5,109 bases of DNA from Acidisphaera sp035272265 (GTDB lineage: Bacteria > Pseudomonadota > Alphaproteobacteria > Acetobacterales > Acetobacteraceae), in contig DATEQV010000538.1 in the NCBI GenBank assembly GCA_035272265.1, positions 1-5,109 on the forward strand, written 5' to 3'. Position 1 is the first letter of the stretch; each line of letters begins with the position of its first letter. The notes under the pieces are model-generated. The model was not told the DNA's origin. It saw only the letters and a list, made by a program, of their open reading frames with translations, and searched no databases. The position numbers and the translations under genes were made by a program. This document shows, piece by piece, positions 1-5,109 of the stretch.

Positions 1-1
1 C

Positions 2-2479
2 GACAACGCGTGGTGGCTCGACGTGCTGGAGTGGGGACGCAACAGCCCCTACGCCAGCTATTTCGACATCGACTGGGATCCGCCGGACGCGGCGTTGCGC
101 GGCAAGCTGCTCGCGCCGTTCCTCGGCGCGCCGTACGGCGACGTGCTCGCCGGCGGCGACCTGCGCCTGCGCTACGACCCCGCGGACGGGCGGCTGTTCG
201 TCAGCGCCTACGACAGCCATCGCTTCCCGCTCGACCCGCGCACCTACCACCTCGTGCTGCGCGGGCAGTTCGACGTGCTCGGCTTCGATCGGATCAGCGT
301 CGGCCGTGAAGGCCGGAACCGCGCCGACGCGGCACGCGCGGCGCTGCGTGTGGCTGCACGCGCCAATCCGGCGGCGATGGACGCCGCCCTCGCCGCCTTC
401 GACCCGGCGACCGAGGCCGGACGCGACGCGCTGCACCGGCTGCTGGAGCGGCAGGCCTACCGGCTCGCGTGGTGGCGCGCGGCGGCCGACGAGATCAACT
501 GGCGACGCTTCTTCGACATCAACGGGCTGGCCGGCGTGCGGCAGGAGGAGCCGCGCGTGTTCGACGACACGCACGCCTGCGTCGTCTCGCTCTATGCCGA
601 GGGCCTGATCGACGGCGTGCGCATCGACCATGTCGACGGCCTCGCCGACCCGCGCGGCTACTGCCGCAAGCTGCGCCGCGTGCTCGACACCGCGCGGGAG
701 CAGCGCCCGGCCGAGCTGCGCAGCGACGCGCCGATCATCTGGATCGAAAAGATCCTCGCCCCGCACGAGCACCTGCCCGACGGTTGGATGACCGACGGCA
801 CCACCGGCTACGACTTCATGGGCGAGGTCGCCGGCCTGTTGCACGATCCCAGCGGAGAAGCGCCGCTCACCGCGTTGTGGACGCGCGAGACTGCGCGAGG
901 CGACTTCGCCGAGGAGGCCCGCGCCGCGCGCCGCCAGATCCTGCGCGAGACGCTGTTCAGCGAGCTGCAGGCGACCGCCGCGGCGCTGCACCGGATCGCC
1001 CGCCGGGACACCGCCACGCGCGACTACACGCTGACCTCGATCCGGCGCGCGCTGGAAGAGGTGCTGGTGCACGTCCCGGTCTATCGGATCTACGCGGGCC
1101 TCGGCGGCATCACGGAGACCGACCGCCGGGTGCTCGACCGGGCGGTGGCCGGTGCGCGGCGCAGCATCCGCAGCGCCGACCGGCCGGTGCTCGACCTGAT
1201 CGACACCTGGCTGTCCGGCGAGGGCGCGCGCGCAACGCCGCCCGGCCCGCGCCGGCACGAGCGGCTGCGCGCCATGGTGCGCTTCCAGCAGCTCTCCGCG
1301 CCGACCGCGGCGAAGTCGGTGGAGGACACCGCGTTCTACCGCTACGGACGCCTGCTCTCGCGCAACGAGGTGGGCAGCGAGCCGTCGCAGTTCGCGGTCA
1401 GCCCGGCCGCGTTCCACGCCGCCAACCGCGAGCGCCGCCACCACTTCCCGCGCGCGCTGCTCGCCACCGCCACGCACGACCACAAGCGCGGCGAGGACAC
1501 GCGGGCCCGTATGGCCGTGCTGTCGGAGATCCCGCAGGAGTGGGACGCCGCCGTGCAGCGCTGGATGCGGCTGAATGCGCCGCTGCGGCGGGAGGTGGAG
1601 GGGGCGCCGGCGCCGGACGCGCCCGACGAGCTGATGCTGTACCAGACGCTGGTCGGCGCCTGGCCGCTCGACCTGTCGCCCGACGACGAAGCCGGGCTGC
1701 ACGCATTCGGCGACCGCGTCGCGGCTTGGCAGGAAAAGGCGGTGCGGGAGGCCAAGCGGCGCAGCGGTTGGGCGGCGCCGAACGAGGAATACGAGGCGGC
1801 CTGCCGCGGCTTCCTCGACGGCGTGCTCGACAAGTCGCGGCCCGCCCGCCTGGTCCACGAGATCGCCGGGTTCGCCTTCCGCATCGCCGTCCCGGGCGCG
1901 ATCAATTCGCTGTCCCAGACCGTGCTGCGGCTGACCTCTCCGGGCATCCCCGACCTGTATCAGGGCACCGAGTTCTGGGACTTCGCCCTGGTCGACCCGG
2001 ACAACCGCCGCCCGGTGGACTACGACGCCCGCCGCGCCGCCCTGGCCGATCCGGCCGCCCCCGCCGACCTGCTCGCCTTCTGGCGTCACGGGCATGTGAA
2101 GCAGAGCTTGATCCATCGCATTCTCGCCTACCGGCGCCGTGCGGCATCCTTGTTCGCGAACGGCGGCTACACGCCGCTGGCGATCGAGGGTCCGATGGCC
2201 GAGCACGCCTTCGCCTTCGTACGTTTCGGTGAACGTCAGGCATCTCTGGTGGTCGTTGCGCGGCTGACTGCCCATATGAGGCTGCGCGCGGGGCTGCCCG
2301 CCATCGACCCACAGGCGTGGGAGGAAACTGCGGTGTTGCCGCCGCGTAATTTCGCCACAACTGCGTGGTCTGATGCGCTCGCCGGTCCAGGAGGGCGGAA
2401 GCCGAAGCTGTCCGGTCAGCGCATCGCCCTGTCAGGCGTGCTGGCTGAGCTGCCCGTGGCTGTCCTGGAGGGACAATGA
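2..2479 (+). CDS. treY: Maltooligosyl-trehalose synthase (TreY), 5' end cut by the window
   Basis: TreY (GH13 family) isomerises the reducing-end alpha-1,4 bond of maltooligosaccharides to an alpha,alpha-1,1 bond; TreZ then releases trehalose. It acts in the cytoplasm. The frame is open from base 2, and its first residues (DNAWWLDVLEWG, then YFDIDW) match TreY just after the missing first conserved region. About 100 N-terminal residues should lie upstream; this size is from family memory. In the 825 codons present I see GVRIDHVDGL with the presumed nucleophile Asp at 626-628, IIWIEKIL with the presumed acid/base Glu at 746-748, and ATHDHKRGEDTRAR with the stabilising Asp at 1478-1480. VEDTAFYRY (from 1319), PDLYQGTEFWD (from 1949) and VDPDNRRPVDY (from 1991) are TreY hallmarks. 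All catalytic residues in view are intact. The stop overlaps the otsA start (ATGA). Codon bias weakens over roughly the last 85 codons. Identity is secure. Confidence 0.96.
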   Translation, partial: DNAWWLDVLEWGRNSPYASYFDIDWDPPDAALRGKLLAPFLGAPYGDVLAGGDLRLRYDPADGRLFVSAYDSHRFPLDPRTYHLVLRGQFDVLGFDRISVGREGRNRADAARAALRVAARANPAAMDAALAAFDPATEAGRDALHRLLERQAYRLAWWRAAADEINWRRFFDINGLAGVRQEEPRVFDDTHACVVSLYAEGLIDGVRIDHVDGLADPRGYCRKLRRVLDTAREQRPAELRSDAPIIWIEKILAPHEHLPDGWMTDGTTGYDFMGEVAGLLHDPSGEAPLTALWTRETARGDFAEEARAARRQILRETLFSELQATAAALHRIARRDTATRDYTLTSIRRALEEVLVHVPVYRIYAGLGGITETDRRVLDRAVAGARRSIRSADRPVLDLIDTWLSGEGARATPPGPRRHERLRAMVRFQQLSAPTAAKSVEDTAFYRYGRLLSRNEVGSEPSQFAVSPAAFHAANRERRHHFPRALLATATHDHKRGEDTRARMAVLSEIPQEWDAAVQRWMRLNAPLRREVEGAPAPDAPDELMLYQTLVGAWPLDLSPDDEAGLHAFGDRVAAWQEKAVREAKRRSGWAAPNEEYEAACRGFLDGVLDKSRPARLVHEIAGFAFRIAVPGAINSLSQTVLRLTSPGIPDLYQGTEFWDFALVDPDNRRPVDYDARRAALADPAAPADLLAFWRHGHVKQSLIHRILAYRRRAASLFANGGYTPLAIEGPMAEHAFAFVRFGERQASLVVVARLTAHMRLRAGLPAIDPQAWEETAVLPPRNFATTAWSDALAGPGGRKPKLSGQRIALSGVLAELPVAVLEGQ
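2467..2473 (+). promoter_or_regulatory. Ribosome binding site of otsA inside the treY 3' end
   Basis: GGAGGGA lies just before the ATG at 2476. It is a good Shine-Dalgarno match, though the spacing is short (about 4 bases from GGAGG, 2-3 from the whole run). It lies within the last codons of treY, so ribosomes ending treY can pass to otsA. It supports the ATG at 2476 as the otsA start, which also places the conserved LVVVSNR motif at the usual N-terminal position. Confidence 0.7.
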
Positions 2480-3972
2480 ACCGGCTGGTCGTCGTGTCGA
2501 ACCGCGTGCCCGAGCCCGACGGCGCGGGCAATCAGGCGGGCGGCCTCGCGGTCGCCCTCGGCGGCCTGATGCAGAAGCGGGGCGGCGTCTGGTTCGGCTG
2601 GAGCGGCAAGGTCATGCCGCACGCGGCGGACCGGCCGGCGACGATCGAGCACGACGGCGAGGTCGTGCGCGCCACCATCGACCTCACGCGGGACGAGCAC
2701 GATCGTTATTACAGCAACTTCTCCAACGGGGTGCTGTGGCCGCTGCTGCACACCATGCCCGAAGCGATGCAGTTCGACCGGCGCGACGCGCACGTGTACC
2801 GCGACGTCAATGCCCGCTTCGCCGACTCGCTGGTGCCGCTGCTGCGTCCCTCCGACCTGATCTGGGTGCACGACTACCACCTGCTCGCGCTGCCGGCATT
2901 GCTGCGCAGCCGCGGCGTGCTCAATCCGATCGGCTTTTTCCTGCACATCCCCTTCCCGTCGCCGGACGTGCTGTCCGCCGTGCCGGATGCGGCGGGGCTG
3001 GTGGGCGACCTGCTGGCGGCCGATCTGATCGGCTTCCAGACCGAACGCGACGTCGCCAACTTCAAGGCGACCGCGGTCGCGATCGCCGATGCGACACCAT
3101 CGCCGACCGACGCGACCTGGCTGACGGTCGGCAATCGCCGCGTGCGGCTCGGCGTGTTCCCCGCCGAGATCGAAGCGGCCGAGTTCGCGGCCACCGCCGC
3201 CGCCTCGGCCACCGCGCCGGCGACCGAGCGGCTTCGCCGCAGCCTGCAGGATCAGAAGCTGATCCTCGGCGTCGATCGCCTCGATCCGACGAAGGGCCTG
3301 CTGCAGCGCCTGGCCGGCTACCGGCGTCTGCTGGAGACGCGCCACACGTGGCGGCGGCAGGTGACGTTCCTGCAGATCGCGGCCGTATCGCGCAAGGACG
3401 TGGAATCGTATCGCGACCTGCGCGTCGCGCTGAACCACGAGGTCGGCGCGATCAACGGCGACTTCGGCGATCCCGACTGGACTCCGCTGCGCTTCGTGGG
3501 CCGCAGCGTGCCGCGCCACACGATGGCCGGCTACATGCGCATCGCGCGCGTCGGCCTGGTCACGCCGTTGCGCGACGGGATGAACCTGGTCGCGAAGGAA
3601 TTCGTCGCCGCCCAAGACCCCGACGATCCGGGCGTGCTGGTGCTGTCGCGCTTCGCCGGGGCCGCCCACCAGCTGGACGCGGCCGTGCTGGTCAATCCGA
3701 ACGACACCGACGACATGACGGATGCGCTGGACCGCGCGTTGCGCATGGATCGGGCGGAGCGCCGTGCGCGGCAGGCGGAGTTGTGGGCCGCCATCGCCGA
3801 GGCCTCGCCCATGCACTGGGGCCGCGCCTTCCTGGCCGCGCTGCTGCGCACGGTCATCGCCTCGCCGGCGCCGATCACGGTGCGCACCCGGCGGCCGACC
3901 GAACTGACGCTGGTCAGCTCGGTCCCGCCGGCGGTCACCGACGAGCTGCCCGACACGCGGCAGATGAACTGA
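2476..3972 (+). CDS. otsA: Trehalose-6-phosphate synthase (OtsA), complete
   Basis: OtsA is a retaining GT20 (GT-B fold) enzyme. It transfers glucose from UDP-glucose to glucose-6-phosphate, giving trehalose-6-phosphate for OtsB to dephosphorylate. It acts in the cytoplasm, typically in osmotic, heat or desiccation protection. The product has 498 residues; E. coli OtsA has about 474. Visible family motifs in order are LVVVSNR (4-10, with Arg10), AGGLAVAL (21-28), FGWSG (40-44), YYSNFSNGVLWPLLH (78-92), WVHDYHL (130-136, with Asp133), GFFLHIPFPSP (153-163), GFQTERDV (186-193), GVDRLDPTKG (265-274, with Arg268 and Lys273) and RDGMNLVAKEFVAAQ (366-380, with Asp367 and Glu375). These are the sugar-nucleotide and glucose-6-phosphate contacts known from E. 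coli OtsA, and none is missing. Residues after about 465 are a poorly conserved tail. The start overlaps the treY stop as ATGA. No otsB-like sequence is fused or adjacent here. Confidence 0.97.
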   Translation: MNRLVVVSNRVPEPDGAGNQAGGLAVALGGLMQKRGGVWFGWSGKVMPHAADRPATIEHDGEVVRATIDLTRDEHDRYYSNFSNGVLWPLLHTMPEAMQFDRRDAHVYRDVNARFADSLVPLLRPSDLIWVHDYHLLALPALLRSRGVLNPIGFFLHIPFPSPDVLSAVPDAAGLVGDLLAADLIGFQTERDVANFKATAVAIADATPSPTDATWLTVGNRRVRLGVFPAEIEAAEFAATAAASATAPATERLRRSLQDQKLILGVDRLDPTKGLLQRLAGYRRLLETRHTWRRQVTFLQIAAVSRKDVESYRDLRVALNHEVGAINGDFGDPDWTPLRFVGRSVPRHTMAGYMRIARVGLVTPLRDGMNLVAKEFVAAQDPDDPGVLVLSRFAGAAHQLDAAVLVNPNDTDDMTDALDRALRMDRAERRARQAELWAAIAEASPMHWGRAFLAALLRTVIASPAPITVRTRRPTELTLVSSVPPAVTDELPDTRQMN

Positions 3973-3989
3973 CGCGGGCTCTCCGCGTC
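3971..3989 (+). terminator. Stem-loop on the otsA stop codon, possible terminator
   Basis: GACGCGG (3971-3977) and CCGCGTC (3983-3989) form a perfect 7-bp GC-rich stem with the 5-base loop GCTCT. The stem begins on the second base of the otsA TGA. No T-run follows, so it is not a classic intrinsic terminator. It could protect the mRNA 3' end or act with Rho. A weaker hairpin, GCTCG/CGAGC around CCG, lies at 4029-4041. The remainder of 3973-4107 shows no gene and no clear promoter. Termination is inferred only from the hairpin and from the convergent gene order. Confidence 0.35.
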
Positions 3990-4107
3990 CGAACTGCCGC
4001 ACTCTATCGAGGTTATCACCGCACGTCTGCTCGCCGCGAGCGAGGCCGCGTGGGTGAAACGGCCGGTGGAACGAGCAGCACGTGGAGATCAGCCGTAAGC
4101 GATACAC

Positions 4108-4704
4108 TCAGCCGTTCGATATCGTGTCATATTTCACTCTGCCGGGCAAAGTCCGGCGACCACGCAACATGCCGACCAGAGTGTCATGACCGTTCCAGTG
4201 ATGGTGAACGGCCGCGCCAGCGTGGCCACAGACCAGCACAAGAAGCGCCATCGCGCAGGCCATGTGCGCCTGGCGAAGCACCTGAAACCAAGCCGGATCT
4301 GTCCCAACAACGTGTGGCACCGGAATCACGCCGAGGAACAGCGTCGGGATAGCTACGGGAGCAGTCGCGGCAGTCAGATATCCCAGACACGGGGTCGCGA
4401 CCATGAGCACGAAGAGGGCAGCATGTACTCGAGGAGCGGCGCGCTGCTGCCATCCTGGAACGTCGTCGCCCGGTGCCGGGCGGCCGCGGCGCCAATGGAA
4501 CGTCAACTGAGCCAGCACCAGCAGGAACACCGTGATGCCGATCGTCTTGTGCAGTTGATAGAGAACAAACTTAAGGAGCAGCTGCTGGAACGGCAGGCTG
4601 ACCATATAGACGCCCATCGGTGCGGCAATCAGGATGAATGCCGCGATGGCCCAGTGCAGAGCACGCTGCCCTCGGCTCCAGGACTGAGGTGGGTCAGCCG
4701 GCAT
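4108..4704 (-). CDS. Cytochrome b561-family diheme membrane protein
   Basis: This is an inner-membrane b-type cytochrome of the bacterial b561 family (CybB/YceJ type), expected to move electrons between quinol and an envelope partner. From the ATG at 4704 it has 198 residues, close to the family norm (about 175-190). Four hydrophobic segments lie at roughly 15-36, 50-70, 94-113 and 146-167. Candidate haem ligands are His17 (ALHW), His52 (YQLHKTIG), and His147 and His161, spaced 14 apart in the last helix (RQAHMACAMALLVLVCGH). His94 opens the third helix. The basic HHHW stretch and HDTLVGML tail match the family C-terminus. The ATG is chosen because it overlaps the upstream yceI stop (ATGCCGGCTGA); a TTG at 4719 would add five residues. 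Neither start has a clear Shine-Dalgarno site. The frame looks intact, and it converges on otsA. Family is confident; substrate and partner are unknown. Confidence 0.9.
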   Translation of the reverse strand: MPADPPQSWSRGQRALHWAIAAFILIAAPMGVYMVSLPFQQLLLKFVLYQLHKTIGITVFLLVLAQLTFHWRRGRPAPGDDVPGWQQRAAPRVHAALFVLMVATPCLGYLTAATAPVAIPTLFLGVIPVPHVVGTDPAWFQVLRQAHMACAMALLVLVCGHAGAAVHHHWNGHDTLVGMLRGRRTLPGRVKYDTISNG

Positions 4705-5109
4705 TCGCGGTCGAACCAACGGTCAGGCGAATACGGATCCGGAGGTTCACAGTGTCGGAGACCATCGTGCGGTCCGCCACCATGCCGAACGCTGAGCGTC
4801 TGATCCGACACGTGACGACGAAATCGGCAAATTCGATCCCATGCGCGTATCCAAATGACGGTCTTCCAAGACTGCATCTATGTCTTGGGGCTGCACGATG
4901 CCACGGATTTGGAGCGTACCGTGGATGAGGTAGTGTGACGGCGTAAGTGCCTGGATCGAGGTGCTTACAAACTTGAGAGTCCGGGATTTGCTCAGAATTT
5001 CGGTTCATGCGGCGAGGTGGAAGGTCTGCATCTTGTTGGTGTCCTGACGTTCGGCGATGAATTTCGCGAAGATGTTGGTTTGGTCGGTATTCAACAGAAA
5101 TTCCGGAAG
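4694..5109 (-). pseudogene. Disrupted yceI-family gene (stop plus frameshift), 5' end beyond the window
   Basis: YceI proteins are small periplasmic lipocalin-like barrels that bind isoprenoid-type lipids, often encoded beside cytochrome b561. Three segments read in family order. Part 1 (5109-5008) includes DTNKMQTFHLAA, resembling the DTN...HL region of YceI, and then hits TGA at 5005-5007. Part 2, in the same frame past that TGA, gives LKFVSTSI (4977-4954) and GTLQIRGIVQP (4920-4888), the typical F-x-ST and G-x-L-x-x-x-G-V-x-x-P motifs. Part 3 needs a frame change near 4835-4850 (one base lost, or two gained). It gives FADFVVT, RSAFGMVADR (4798-4769) and VSDTVNLRIRI, the usual YceI C-terminus, ending at TGA 4694-4696. 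The DTN to F-x-ST distance is about two residues shorter than I recall for E. coli YceI. Parts 2 and 3 are well supported. Part 1 is less certain and could be the tail of another protein. Sequencing error could mimic the lesions. Confidence 0.7.

Noticed and set aside
469..2232. 587-codon plus-strand ORF in another frame of treY
   Set aside because: Low-complexity Arg/Ala/Pro-rich translation inside treY, with no recognisable motif; a shadow of GC-rich coding.
4029..4041. Hairpin GCTCG-CCG-CGAGC in the otsA/b561 gap
   Set aside because: Short arms, no T-run on either strand; too weak to call as a separate terminator.
2416..4107. Long minus-strand ORF (563 codons) opposite otsA
   Set aside because: It is antisense to the well-recognised otsA, is rich in Arg, Gln, His and Gly with no family motif, and arises from the high-GC codon pattern of otsA.
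2373..4352. 659-codon plus-strand ORF across otsA and the following gap
   Set aside because: Arg-rich shadow frame over otsA that continues into sequence antisense to the b561 gene; not protein-like.
4186..4803. 205-codon plus-strand ORF opposite b561
   Set aside because: It is antisense to a gene with clear membrane helices and haem-ligand histidines, and shows no motif of its own.
4861..4872. Small inverted repeat GTCTT-CC-AAGAC
   Set aside because: Five-base arms inside the yceI remnant; this length is expected by chance and no operator context is visible.
4694..5008. 104-codon minus-strand ORF beginning ATGA after the upstream frame, as a separate gene
   Set aside because: Only its second half resembles YceI; the missing YceI motifs are in the neighbouring frame over its first half. 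It is better explained as part of a frameshifted yceI.
4939..5109. Open plus-strand frame at the right edge
   Set aside because: About 48% G/C at third positions by hand count against about 74% in the opposing minus-strand frame, and no start codon or motif supports it.

Overview
The window is high-GC DNA that looks like a proteobacterial chromosome. The evidence is strong G/C preference at third codon positions in the first two genes, tightly packed genes, and a cytochrome b561/YceI pair of the kind common in Proteobacteria. The class cannot be fixed from the sequence alone.

Layout: (1) 2-2479 (+) is the 3' part of treY, maltooligosyl-trehalose synthase, cut by the left window edge. (2) 2476-3972 (+) is a complete otsA, trehalose-6-phosphate synthase, overlapping treY by four bases (ATGA). 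(3) 3973-4107 is a short gap between converging genes; a perfect 7-bp inverted repeat sits on the otsA stop codon. (4) 4108-4704 (-) is a complete cytochrome b561-family membrane protein. (5) 4694-5109 (-) is a broken yceI-family gene running off the right edge. It reads as one protein only if an in-frame TGA (5005-5007) and a frameshift near 4835-4850 are bridged.

The left two genes belong to two different trehalose routes. TreY, with TreZ, makes trehalose from the reducing end of glycogen-type glucans. OtsA, with OtsB, makes it from UDP-glucose and glucose-6-phosphate. Their overlap suggests one transcript and coupled translation. Neither treZ nor otsB is in the window. The right-hand pair is a candidate envelope redox/lipid unit: a periplasmic lipocalin-like YceI and a diheme b561, with the yceI stop overlapping the b561 start by 11 bases. 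Here the YceI half appears inactivated.

I found no mobile element, CRISPR array, RNA gene or clearly new system. The points most worth checking are the broken yceI, the treY-otsA coupling, and the drop in codon bias that begins inside the treY 3' end.
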